Source: Mesostigma viride (taxonomy: Eukaryota; Streptophyta; Mesostigmatophyceae; Mesostigmatales; Mesostigmataceae). Taken from it: a stretch of 64,000 bases of DNA. Below, in pieces: positions 23,176-36,600 of this stretch. The translations under genes were made by a program, and so were the position numbers. The notes under the pieces are model-generated. The model saw only the letters and a program-made list of their open reading frames with translations, was not told where the DNA came from and did not search any database. The stretch is taken from assembly GCA_009746045.1 (NCBI GenBank), contig RPFO01000246.1, positions 789,642 through 853,641 of the forward strand. The letters run 5' to 3'. Numbering within the stretch: the stretch's first letter is position 1; the number at the start of each line of letters is the position of its first letter.

Positions 23176-23732
23176 GATGACCGATCGTTGCAACAGTCAT
23201 CTGCAGAGTGTCAACTGGCCTCATCAAGCCCTCAACTGGGATAGCTTGGCACTTGATCCCAGGCTGATCCGTGCTTGATCTGATCTTAGTTCAATCAAAT
23301 CGAAATGGGCAAGCCGTACGATACAGTAGTTGATAGAACCTGATAGAATGGCTGTTGAGTGTTGGCCCCTTGCCCGTTTGAAGCTGTTAGACACGATCTG
23401 GCTGCAGAGTGCAGACACGATCCTTGGCCTTGGCCAAAACACTCCAAAATATTCGATCACGCGCGTGCAGCGAGCGTCGAGCGGGCAAAGTCAGACATTG
23501 CTCGGGGTGAAATATCGCCATTCCCGTGAGAACTAAAAAAATCGCAATGCTGGCGGTTTTCATCGCAATTTCATACTGAGCGCTTGCCAATTTGTTTGTG
23601 AGACAGGACAAGCGCGAAGATCGGATAGCACATTTGCGCTTCGATTCACATTGGGCGTGTTTTGAACGCCATGTTTGCTTAGAATCCAACGACGGTTCCC
23701 CATTAAACGTAACCTGGGATTGAATGACGAAG
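23176..23732. promoter_or_regulatory. Upstream region of the sterol glucosyltransferase gene
   Basis: 557 bp between the foldback element and the chosen start codon. No gene is recognised on either strand. It should include the promoter and 5' UTR of the downstream gene and possibly distal elements once shared with the divergent dmc1. Confidence 0.4.
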
Positions 23733-26700
23733 ATGGGGTTTTGTGCATGTTTTAGGCCTGCCACTCCCACCGTATACAAAAGCCCGAAAGGGAAAGCCAA
23801 TGCCGCTGCCACCGATCCTCCTCCCGTGGCAAGTCGTTCAATCCCAGCTCCAGCAGAAACTCAAAAGGTCGCTAATGAGCCCGTGGAAAATGTTGTCGAA
23901 GTCCCTTCTGACGCTCCGCCGGTCGCAGTTGGCCCCGCGCCGGCAACTTCCGACGAGAAAAAGGGTGACTCTCAGGTCCCTACGGAGGGGACAGCCATTC
24001 CAGCGGAAGATGCCGAGCTCGGAATCGAAAAGGAGCTCGAGGAGAAGCTTGAGGTGTGTGTTTGACACGGTAGCTTTTGGCTACGTTGTCATAACTTACA
24101 TCAACAGCTGGGCGTTCCTCTACACTAGAGAAACATGCCTACCACATATAAGCTGGTGATGAACTGGCAAGCCATCGAGAGGAATGGGTCAATCTCGGAG
24201 ATGGGTTGCTGCCGTGGGTTTTTATTTCGTCGATTGGAACGCGCATGTTCCCATTCCTGCGCTTCCCCGGTTTAAAATAATGTTCTCCTCCCGCTTCTTC
24301 TCTCCCTTTTCTCTCCTTCCCCTTCCCCTCTTAGATTCTATAGCCTATGCACATGCCCTTGTTGTCTGGTCGTCCCTGCCAACAAATGCAGACCGCCAAC
24401 AAGGAACTGGAGGGCGAGGACATGGCGGTCAGCGGTTTCAAGGCCTCATTCACGGACGACCAGGGTATCCGCCTCGACTTCAAGGGCACGGAGCGCCTGA
24501 TGGACACGGTGATCGAAGAAGAGGACTATGAGGAGGAGGAGCTGGATGTCCCTGTGGACATCACCATCCCCAAGCTGAACATTGTGATCATGATCGTGGG
24601 CACGCGCGGCGACGTCCAGCCCTTCATCGCGATGGGCCAGAAGCTGGTGTCTGACTACGGCCACCGCGTGCGGCTCGCTTCCCACCGCGTGTACCGCGAG
24701 TTCGTCACCGAGAACGGGCTCGAGTTCTACCCACTGGGGGGTGATCCCCAGGTCCTCAGTGAATGTGAGTATGCCGACGGGCATGTTGATCCCAACACAA
24801 TGCCGCCTCCCCTGAGCTTGCTTGAAGCCATTCCTTAGATTATTGAGGGGCTGGATATCGCAGGTATTCTTTTACGCCCCAATGGGTTTTACAACAATGT
24901 GGTTTAGGCAGATTGCTTTGCTCACTTTTCTGAAGGCTTGCATACGCGTAAACCACCCTGGTAGGGACATGCCGCAAATAGCTGGCATTGCGGCCACTTT
25001 GCCACACCTGCATTGCTGGCCTGTGCGTTTGGCGTGCCAAGGTCAACAGCATCCCAGTGTCAACAGCGAGGATGGCAAGTGTAAACTGCAAATGCCTGGG
25101 TGACAGAACACGCTCTCCAGACAATTGCACATCGAACCATTACCATCCATCGCTCGGCTACCGCAGGTAGGCTCCATCTCTGCCCTCAATAGCCTTCCCC
25201 TGTTGGTCCCACCCCTTTCCTCAATATCCCTGTTGCTGTTGGACACCCATTGCTGCCCCAGCCCCCCTCCCCCCCACCCTCATCACCCCCCATCCCCCTT
25301 TCCCCCTTCCCCCTTCCCCCTTCCCCCCCTTCCCCCCCTTTCCCCCCTTCCCCCCCCTTTCCCCCTTTCCCCCACCCCCCCACCAGACATGACGCGCAAC
25401 CAGGGCATCATGGCGTCGCGCCTGGACGACGTGACGACAAGCCGCCGCATGATCACGGAGATCACCCACTCGTGCTGGGACGCGTGCATCAGCGCGGACA
25501 CCGAGTCTGGGGGGGCTCCCTTCCTGGCGGACGCGATCATTGCCAACCCGCCCGCATACGGCCACATCCACTGCGCGGAGAAGCTGTGCATCCCGCTGCA
25601 CATGTACTTCACCATGCCCTGGAGCCCCACGCGCATGTACCCGCACGCGCTCGCGCGCATCTCTGACATGAAGATCAATGACTACCGCAACCGGTGAGCC
25701 AAGGGGCGGACTGCGGGGGGGTGGGAGGGGTAGGTTTGTGTGTGACCGATAATAAAACCAATAAGCAGTGGGCTATTGCAGCCGGGGGGATGTTCTGGTG
25801 TGTTGAGTCTGGGCAATGCACAACTAGGGAGTGGAGCATGGGGTAGGGATTATTCACTTGACTTTTTCTGGTTTGATGGTACAGAGGACTCTTTGCAAAA
25901 AAGGCGGCTCTAAAACCTCTTTGGTACTGTTCACGAGAGAATCTTCACCTCGGCAGCCCTCGGAGGATTTTCCTGCTTCCCTCGTTTAATCAGTTTGATG
26001 TCCCGCTTGGCGTAACACGCCCGCATCCTTGGCTTCATTTCCACATGCCCTTGGTGCGCATTGGCCTCCTGGTGGTTGCAGCCTGTCGTACTTTGGAGTG
26101 GACCAGCTGATCTGGGCGGGCATCATGGACATCATCAACAACTTCCGCATGAAGCTGCAGCTGGAGCCCATCCGGGTTGGTGTGGGCTCCGCCTCCTTCC
26201 TGCACCGTTGTCGCGTGCCCTTCTGCTACATCTGGAGCCCTGCGCTGGCGCCTGCACCCACGTATGTTCGGCGCGGAGTTAGCGGTCCTGCGCGGTGCTG
26301 CTTACGTTTCATTAGGCATTAAGGGGATTTGGCGGCGTGGGCTCAACAAGTGTGGCATGGGCAAGGAGGACATATCGGTCCATCGTGTCGTGTTGCGTAC
26401 TTCAATGCTAGGATGTGAGCAGGGATTACAAGCACTTGATGATGCTCAAGGCCTCCCATCTGAGGCACATGGATGATGAGTTCATACATGCTAATCTGCC
26501 ATGCTACAAACATGCTGCCCAACCTCTCTTGCTTAAATTTTCCACTGATGGGATGCATGCATGGAATGTGCAGTCAATGGCGGCAGCACCCCTGGACTCG
26601 CAGCCAGGAGGCGCAGTGAATATTACCGATCAAGATTTCTCTCGCCATTCCCTGCCTTCCCTGCTGGTCCCTGCCCCATTGCCTCCTGTTCACCTGCTGC

Positions 26701-29700
26701 GCTGGAACAGGGACTGGGGCAAGCACATCGATGTGGTTGGCTTCTACTTCCTGGAGGGCATCTCCAAGGCGTACACCCCCCCCCAGGACCTGGCCAACTT
26801 CCTTGCCGCAGGGCCGCCACCCATCTACATCGGATTCGGCAGCCTGGTGGGTGCGGGGTGGAGGGGGGACACATGTGTGTCCATGGGCTGGTTTGCCTGG
26901 AATATCGCTGGGTATTGTTGGTTCATTTGTTGGCAGATGGCCGTAATGTGGCCAGAGCAGCTCTTCCCATGGCTTCCTGTGTCGTGGACAGCTCGACGGA
27001 CAAGGGGATGGTGATTTGGAGACGTGCCTATATCATGCAGTTTATGACTGGTCGGCATGGTGACCTGTGTCCACACTTGTTCCTCTTCCTCACACATGTG
27101 GTGCATGCCCGCGACTCAATGGATGACTGCTGGCAGGGATTGGCAGCCATAAAGCTTCTGCAGGGATTCGCTCTCACGAACACGTTTTGAGCCCCCTTCT
27201 TGTGCAATTCCCCGTGACCCCTGATTCCCCTCCCCGCCCCCCACGCCAGGTGGTGCCCAACCCTGAGAAGCTGACCCAGATCATCTACAACGCGGTGCGC
27301 AAGACGGGCGTGCGCGCGCTTGTGTCCAAGGGATGGGGCGGCCTGGGCGAAGGCCCCAACAAGCCCGACGACGTCTTTGTGCTCGGCAACTGCCCACACG
27401 ACTGGCTGTTCCCACACTGCTCCGCTGTGGTGAGTGCTTGGATGTGGCGGCTCGCCTGTGGGGGGGGCAGACAGGAATGCACAGGATAGGACAATCCGCG
27501 CAGATCCCACATCAACACCTCTGGCGTTGCTGGCCATGCGGTTGCAATCAAAACGATAGGGAACAGCAAGCAGGCCTTAGGTGCACTGTGTTGCTGCCGT
27601 TGAATCAATGAAGGCATGGGTGGGCCTGACGCCACATCCCTGGGCCACACGGCCTTTTTTGTGTGTCCAGCACACTGCTTGGAGCTCTGTGCTCAATGTT
27701 TCATGGGCAATTTATTGTTTTTTTTGCCTGCGTTTCAATTTTGATGCGGATGCAAGCATGCGGTTGCCATGTGCGTTTGCGTGCTCGGTGGCGGCGTGCT
27801 CCCCAACAGATCCACCACGGGGGCGCAGGCACCACGGCGGCCGGAGCCAAGGCGGGCAAGCCCACCACGGTCGTGCCTTTCTTCGGCGACCAGCCGTTCT
27901 GGTGCGTGGCCACCGCATGCCTGCGCGGGTGGCATGGGCAGCCCCCTGATAGCAAGGGTGCATGAGATAGGGGCAGACAACAGAGGCAAGGGCGGGGTCA
28001 GGCAAGAAAAGAAGGAAGGAGAGAAGCGAGGGAAAGCGGGAGAGGTGGTTTGGGAGGGAATCATCTGCCAGGTGTGGCCTGGCAGTTGCGCTGAACTTGC
28101 TGGGGATGCAATCACGACAGTTCTGGCAAGTTCAATGTGGGTGCCATGGCAAGGAGGCGTCTCTTCCTGACACAGCTTTTGTGGTTCGTTTACCAAGCCC
28201 TGAGCAACTGCACTCAGCTCTGTACACACATTATTATTGGCACTGAGTACATGGGTCAGGTTTCAGCCTGGCAGGGTTGGTAGTCTTACGTGCTTGCACA
28301 CTGGCTTTGTTTCCTCTCGTCGACATGCATTCATCTGCATTGATAAACACTTGGATCATGCCTGCCCGGGATGGCTTGCCCTCTGCTTGTGCGCTGCCAG
28401 GGGCCTGATGATCCACCGCCAGGGCGCGGGCCCCCCTGCCATCCCCATCAACAAGTTCAACGAGGACACGCTGGTGGCGGCCATCGAGTACATGCAGCAG
28501 GACAGCGTCAAGGCGGCCGCCAAGGACCTGGCGACGCGCATGAACAGGTGAGCAGTGGCAAAGGGTTTGCGCGGTAGTGGGTGGGAGCAGCGGAACATGG
28601 AGAAGCGGGTGGGGATTGGGAATGTGCAGCGGCGGGTGGGGACAGGAAGTATCCCTGCATCTGCGCGTTGGAGCTGTGTCAGCGCTAGATCTCTGCCTCA
28701 TCCTTCTCATTCTAGGTCTACCTCTCCACCTGTGTTCCTCGGCTCCCCCTGTCCGACCCCTGTCCCCCACCGCCATGGGCTTGAATCGTGGAGGACGCGT
28801 AATGGTTGCCAAAGCTCTTCTGCGTACTACGCGAGTGTAGCGTGGGTTGCACTCGGCCACATTCTAATGCACCAGCCGGTGCCTGGACAAGCCCCTCCAC
28901 ACACGTGCGCCTAGCTACCCCACCAACAACCCAGCGTGTATATCCCCTGTACGGGCTATGCTGTGCCACCACTTGGCTCCACACTGCCCAGGTAGCTTGG
29001 TCTGCGTCGTCGTAACTGATGGGTTTGCAATCGTTGCGCTTACCGCTGTCATGCCTCCGCCCGCGCTCCCGCCGGCTCTCCTCCCCGCAGGGAGACAGGC
29101 GTCGCCAACGGCTGCGCGGCATTCCACAAGCACCTGCCGCTCAAGAGCATGATCTGCGACACGTGCAAGGGCAGGTGAGAGCGTGGCGCGTGCAAGGGTA
29201 GGTGGGCGGCGTCGCCCCTGGCTAGGCAGGAGGGTACGCAGCCTGGTGCCCTTGCCGTGGTTCATGCGGTCCGCATCACCTTCTTTTGTCCCTCTGGCTC
29301 GTTTTCCAGCTTGTGGGCCCCAAAGCCTGCCATTTTCTGGCTGATTCTGCCTCGCCATCACATTTGTTACCGCCGTGCTGCAGTAGTTGTGTCATGGCCC
29401 ATGGGTCTTCCGGTAGCAAGCGTACGGGGCATTTGTTTTCCGGTGTGCTTATCCTCGCACACGCCACGTTATGCGGATTGCTTCAAAGTTGCAGCGTACT
29501 GGTGGCTGGTGCGGAAGGCATGACTTTGATTAGCCTGCAAGGCGACCTGTCACCGTCAGTAGTAAAGGGCTGTGCCTGGAGCGCATTCGCCTGTTCAGTA
29601 AATCGTGTCCTTTCTGAGGGTGCTGCCATGCAAGAATGGATGCTGGCAGCGGCGGACTCACCATAATACTTTGTTCTACGCAGACTGAGGTGGCTTCGTT

Positions 29701-32700
29701 CGTTTTTGTCACGCATGCCCAGTGTGCGTGGCATCCTGCTTGGGGTACCGTACTCCATCGCCAAGATGTTCTCAGGTGGAGCGCCACCGTCTAGTGTGCT
29801 CCCTTGCCACTATCTTGTGGACATACTGTATCGAAAAGACGGCTCTTCCCCGCCTGTCCAATCTGCCTCACCCATGGGCATCCATCTCCTGGCTATGCCT
29901 TGACAAGTTTGTGGACATGCTGCTGCTGTTGTTTGGCACGCCTTGCTCTGGCCCTGGCAGGGTGGCAAGGAAGTGGGTCAAGGAGCAGGACATCAAGGTC
30001 TGCTTGACTTGTTGCGAGGTACGTGCATGCTCACATGTCCATACTTGTCAGTCAGCAAAAGATTTGAATAATGGTGCTGCCCTCAAGTGCGTCCTGCAAG
30101 CTATGCTGGTGCATGACCACACAACGATAACCATAGACGAGATCCCGAGTTGGTTTTGCCACCGTAAGCGTGCTGGAAACAAGCACTGCGCTTTCTACTC
30201 CCAGGCATCTCTTCGTTGATGGTTCCTCGCAAGCCAGCATCAACCCACCTAGCATCACCCACCTAGCATCACCCTTTCTGTGGGGGAAAAGCCAGAGTAT
30301 TCAGGACCTCCTGTCATCCCTTGTCTGTCCTCCCCCCCCTTACCCCTCGCCCTGCCCCCCACATATTCCTGATCCAACGGCGGTGTTTTTGCATCCCGTG
30401 TCGTGTGCCTATCCTCGGCGGCCACCCCCCAGATCCTGTTCCCTTCCACCGAGGCCAAGACGGTGACGCTGAGGAATTACCGCTTCATTGGATGGGAGCC
30501 CGCCGCAGGGGACAGGTCGCAGGACTCGGCCGGTGTCGTGCGCGGCGCCGTCTCTGGGGCGGGAGGCTTCCTGCACGAGACAGGTGGGCGTGTGCAGGTG
30601 GCAGTGATTATGTACATGAGTGCAGGTGGCAGTAGACAGGTGGGCGGGTGCAGTTGGCAGTTGCAGCAGGCCCGGTGTCTGCTACGGAAACTCGCTGATG
30701 CCTGGCTGGGTTAGACAGGCCTGTGCACCCTGATACTCCACTGCCAGGGTCTTGTTTCCCTAGTCCGTACCCTGCTTCAATGCCTCGTGTCTGGAGGCGA
30801 AGGGGCCTGGGGGATGTGTATGAGATGCCCGTCAAGGGCCTGTATTGTCACATGTAAGACCTGCTGCCGTGCAGCGCTTGTAGAACAGGTGGTTTGGCAG
30901 CAGGATACAAAACAAGTGCCATGCTGGCCTTTACTTGGTAAAACCTGTCCTCCAGCTCGTGAAACCCTGCACTTGATATGCTTACCCCATGAGCATCTAT
31001 CTCGGCCATCTTGCTCCAAGGCAGCCTGTCCATGTGGGTATATCCCTACCTGTGCGCGCCGTATCTCATCCTTGCTGGCGCTCGTGCTGGCGTGCACCTG
31101 GTTGTGGGGCGTGACGTGTGCATGCAGTGACGGGCCTGACTGGCATCATCATGGAGCCGATGCGTGGGTACAAGAGCGAGGGCACCAAGGGGGCCGCCAA
31201 GGGACTCGGCAAGGGGCTCATTGGCGTCATCGCACGGCCCATGCGGGTACGTACATCTCTGCTTCGGCAACGTTCCATCCCTGTGCACCCTCCGCTTTGT
31301 TTCCTGCTTGGATGCCAGAACAACTGGCACACAAACACTATCCTCATGACATCTCCTTCTGGCTACTGTCACGTCCAACTTGTGAATCTGGCATCCCCAG
31401 GGCGGCGTCATCCTGCTGGAGCAGCTGAGCGAGGGGCTGGACCGCACCGTCAAGAGCCGCACGCCGGAGCAGCGCGAGGAGTACCTGCGGCGCAAGGCTG
31501 AGCGGGAGGCACGCAGGGCAGCGAGCAAGGAGCAAGGGCTCAAGGAAGAGGAAGAGGAGGAGGAGGAGGAGGAGGAAGAGCCCCTGGAGGCCGTGCAAGA
31601 GGGTGCCGAGGGGGAGGCGACACGAGGGGTCGAGGCAGGCACTGAGGCGCAGGAGAGCGAGGAGGAGGAGGAGGAGGATGGGGAGGAGGATGGGGAGTCG
31701 CTGGCCACGTCCACCGCGCCGACCGAGGGGACATCGAGTGTGTCGACTGGCGCGCCGGCCGAGGGCAGCGAGGGTGGCGACAAACCGGCCAAGAAGAAGA
31801 CGAAGAAGAAGAAGGCCGAGAAGCGGGTGCACAGCGCGGGCAAGAAGAAGATTGGCCACGTGGGCACTGGTAGGAGCCTGGGGGGGATGGGGGGGGGGGG
31901 GCGGGAATAGGATGGCTGTGTGGTTTTGCAAGCTGTGTGGGGGGGGGAGATAAGGGTTGCTTTTGCGTCTGTGGGTCACGCAGACTGAGCAGGGGGGTCA
32001 GAAAATGAGCACAGGGCCTGGCAGGAGAAGACGACAGCGTGGGGGCGAGGGCGGCATAGTGTGCATGTCGCGAGTCGTAGTACAGCGCAGGGGTAAGCTG
32101 CTATCTTTCTCTCTCCCTCTGTGGATGCACGATTGAGCTTCCTGTTTCACTTGCCCGCCGTGTTCCAGGGAGCTCAGATTATCCGATTGCTACAGGAGGT
32201 TGCCTACCATGATGATGACAGTCACACACTGGCATAGAAAGCCCCCCCTGCCCAGGAGGAACACCGGAGGAGTCCACCATCCTTAAGCTGTGCGCTCCCT
32301 GTCCGCTGCGGCTCATGCGGTGATCGCACTGCGCGCGTCGCAGGCCTGGTGGAGGGCGGCAAGAAGCTGCTCACAGGCATCAAGACGGGCGGGCAGGACC
32401 TGGTGCGCCTGCCCGCGCGCGGGTACAAGGAGAAAGGCGCGCTGGGCGCGGCCAAGGGCGTGGCGCGCGGCAGCATCTCTGTGGTCACCAAGCCGCTTGC
32501 CGGTATCCTGGGCCTGGTGGCCACAGTGGGCCAGGGTGTGATCAACACGCCCGGCGCGGTGATTGACAAGGTCACGCACAAGAAGGACAAGCTCGAGCTG
32601 CTGCTGGAGCCTGAGTACGAGCGCGCCAAAGTGGATGCGCAGGATGTGGCGCTGCGGGAGCGTGTAATGAGGGAGTACCGGTCGCTGGTGCACGCGCGCG

Positions 32701-33573
32701 AGCTGCAGGAAGTGGCCGCGAATCTCGCGGCGGTGAGTGCTATGGCTTTGTGTGTGCGGTGTGGCTTGGTTGGCAGGGGAAGTGTTGCTTTTGCAAGGCC
32801 TTAGTGCCTGGCTGGGCCAGCAAGTACAGTTCATGGGTAGGCCATGTGTAGTGTTAGTGCGTGGGTCATTACATTAATGTGAGATTGCTTGCTCGCTTGC
32901 CTCTCTATGGGGATGTCGACCCTCCCTGTTGGGCGTCACACATAGACTCCCTGATCTCTGATGTGTGTAATGCTTTCTTAATGCTTTCTTTGACGTATGT
33001 CACGCTGTCCCGATTGACTGACATGACAAGCTGGCACCCCCCCAACCCTTCCTGCCCCCCTCCCCCGCTTGCAGGAGGACCGCGAGGCGTGCACGGACAT
33101 GGGCATGTCGGTGCGCGGGTTCCACGCCGAGTTCTCCGAGGAGGACCACGGGATCAAGATGGCTTTTGTGCGCGCCAATGGGGAGGAGGACGAGGAGGAC
33201 GACGACGACGCGATCATCGAGGAGGCCGACCAGGACGAGGAGGAGGAGCAGGGCGACGAGTTGGCGCTGCCGGCCGGGTGCCACGTGCCCAAGCTCAACG
33301 TGGTCATGCTGGTCGTCGGCACGGCCTCGGACGTGCAGCCCTTCCTGGCCATGGGGCGCAAGCTGGCGGCCGAGTATGGCCACCGGGTGCGGGTGGCCAC
33401 CCACCACGAGTACAGGTCGCTGGTATCAGAGAGCGGGCTCGAGTTCTACCCGTTGGAGGGGGACCCAAAGGTGCTCAGCGAATGTGAGTATCTATGCGCA
33501 CGCGACCATTTCCGCCGCTATCTGCGGTCACGCTTCTGCCTGTCCAGGGCAGTAGTCTTGTGTGGCAAAATGT

Positions 33574-33661
<88 letters not shown>

Positions 33662-36600
33662 TGATGCCTTTTGGATCTGTTTCGCATGGTTCCGTGGCGG
33701 ATGCTTTGGGGGAGCCAAAAGCATCTGGCGTCGCAGTTGCAGTGCCAAGGCTTTGCCTGCCTGGCGGTGCCATGATCGCACTTCGGAGTGGACGTTGGTG
33801 TGACCCTGATATTAAATCGCTAAACCATTTTCTTTAAAGCATTCTTTCAGGTCCTACTATATACGTTAACTGATTCTACGGAGTCTCATCTGCGTTTCCA
33901 TATCATATTGATTGCTCGCTGCATGTTATCACTGGTCACATAGCCCTTATCCTGCGCTGTCTTACGTTGGCTGCGTAGCAATCCCAGCCTAAGGAGCATG
34001 CACATTTGGCTTGAGGCCTTCCCTACGTCGGACCGTCACCAGACACATTTTTAAAACTAATGGGTATTCCTACTCGTGATCTCCGCTCCCTCACCCTGCC
34101 CCCCCCCCCCACCCACCCACCCACCCACCTGTTGCCCCCTCCTGTGCCCGCCGCTTTGCCCCTCTTTTGCTCCTCCTTTGCCCCCTGTTTTGCCCCACCT
34201 GTTGCCCCCTTTTGTTTCCGCCACTTTGCCCCTCTTGTGCCCCTTCTTTGCCCTTCTTTTGCGCCTCTTTTGCCCCTCATTTGCCCCTCCTTTGCCCCTT
34301 CTTTGCCCTTCTTTTGCGCCTCCTTTGCCCCTTCTTTGCCCTTCTTTTGCGCCTCTTTTGCGCCTCTTTTGCCCCTCTTTTGCCCCTCTTTTGCCCCTCT
34401 TTTGCCCCTCTTTTGCCCCTCTTTTGCCCCTCTTTTGCCCCTCTTTTGCCCCTCTTTTGCCCCTCTTTTGCCCCTCTTTTGCCCCTCTTTTGCCCCTCTT
34501 TTGCCCCTCTTTTCCCTCCCCCCACCAGTCATGACGCGCAACCAGGGCATCACCGCGTCCAAGAAGGAGGACGTGCGCGCGAGCCACAAGGTGGTCACCG
34601 AGATCATCCACTCGTGCTGGGACGCGTGCGTGCGCGCCGATGCCGAGTCTGGCGGCCGCAGCTTTGTGGCGGATACCATCATTGCCAACCCGCCCGCGTA
34701 CGGCCACATCCACTGTGCAGAGAAGCTGTGCATCCCGCTGCACATGTACTTCACCATGCCCTGGAGCCCCACGCGCATGTACCCGCACCCACTTGCCCGC
34801 ATGTCCAGGACCAAGCCGGGAGACTACCGCAACCGGTGAGGAATGAGGGGGGTGGCAGGTGCAAGCAGGAGGGGCAGGTAGTGATGTAATGCCATTCGGC
34901 TGTGTTGGGTGGTCTACCATCTGGTGGGTCGTCCTCAAGCGGCAGGCATTTCTGTGTAGGCTGTGCACGGGCAAGCTCCCGCTGGGCTTTTCCCATACAA
35001 AAGTGCCATCATTACTCTTCCATTCCTTTGCCGGACATCGGCGGTACTGGGCTCCTTTCTTCTTCTTAGCTTGTATGCACCTCTTCATTACGGCCGCCCT
35101 GTGCCACGCTCTGCTGCTGGCTGGGGGGGAAGTGTTTAGTAGAACAGGGGGGCCTTTGAGTGTAGCATTTCGGGCATATACCATCTTGTTTTGTACGCTC
35201 ACACCCAGTTTTCTGCCTGCATCAAATCCATGGCCAGCAATGGCAGCACGTTGACCCCTGGCAAGGCTCAGATTGCCAGAGACCTGCGTTAATCGCTTGA
35301 GAGACTTGTGCTTCTTACGTGCTGGCGCATCCTGCCTTGACCGTCCACCTCCCTGTTTAACCTCTCTCCCCTCCCCCCCCCTGCCTCGTTGCCTTGTCCT
35401 GCCCCAGCCTGTCCTACTTCTCGGTCGACTCCATCATGTGGGCGGAGCTCAAGGACATCATCAACAACTTCCGCATCAAGCTGCAGCTGGAGCCCATCCG
35501 TGTGGGCTCTGGTGGCGCCTCCTTCCTGCACAAGCTGCGCACGCCCTTCTGCTACACGTGGAGCCCCGCGCTGGCGCCCGCACCCACGTACGGCCAGTTT
35601 TTCAGTATGCCAGGCTCGAAGGGTCCTGGAGGAGTGTTGTGTGTAGGAGGGCACGCACGACAAGTACGGCTAACGGGACTGCATACAGTCTTGTGGCCGT
35701 GATACGGAATGGGAGCGATAAGCAATCGCAAGTATTTCTTGAGCCACTATGACGTACGCTGCTGGGGGGAGGGGCGGGCGGGGGGGGGGGGGGGGGGGGG
35801 CAATGGAGCGCATGAAGAGACCCCACGTCCCTCCTGTCAGGGGGGCAAGTTATCCCTCTGCAGATTCCCCCCATACTTGAAGCTATATGCACCGCAATGC
35901 TGGCCTCAGGTGTACTTTTGCTGACACGTCCCATGCCCAAGAGTCTGCGCATGCACGGGGGGCTATGTTGTGTACATCATGCACGGGTCCCATTTTAACG
36001 TTGTCCTAGAGCTTCATCGCTCCGGCAACCTTCAGTTCTCTGAGTACACTCTGCATGTGTGTAAAACATGGGAATGTATGCATTCCTGCCACACTGACAA
36101 GAGCCTTCACATCGCCTGCCGTATGTGTTCGAGGCTGGTGCAGGGACTGGAAGCACCACATCGACGTGGTCGGCTTCTTGGAGCCCATTTCTAAGGCGTA
36201 CACCCCCCCCGAGGACCTTGCCAACTTCCTTGCTGCCGGGCCACCGCCCATCTACATCGGGTTCGGCAGTCTGGTGGGTGCGGGGTGGAAGGGAAACATG
36301 CATGGATGCTGCAGAGGATGTGCTTTCTCACGCTGCGGTGTTGTCAATTGCTTTCGCATGTCACTGTGGTCATCTTGGGTCTAGGAAATGCTATTTGGGT
36401 CCATATTCAGGCATGGAGAGACCGACCCTTCTCATCTCACTGTGAGCGAATGGTGGCATGGCAATACGAAAGAGTGTGGTGGCTGCTTGCCTTGACAATG
36501 GTAGAGATGTTCTGCTTGTATGCCTGTATGCCTGGACGTTTGGATGATTTGTTTGCCTTGGCAGCATCCATTTTGCGGACGCTGGGCACGTCAGGCGGGC

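Noticed and set aside
23733-33074. Two separate tandem glucosyltransferase genes instead of one
   Set aside because: Exon 14 ends at a donor without a stop, exon 15 joins in phase, and no initiator exon is visible between them. The two-gene reading is kept as the alternative to test.
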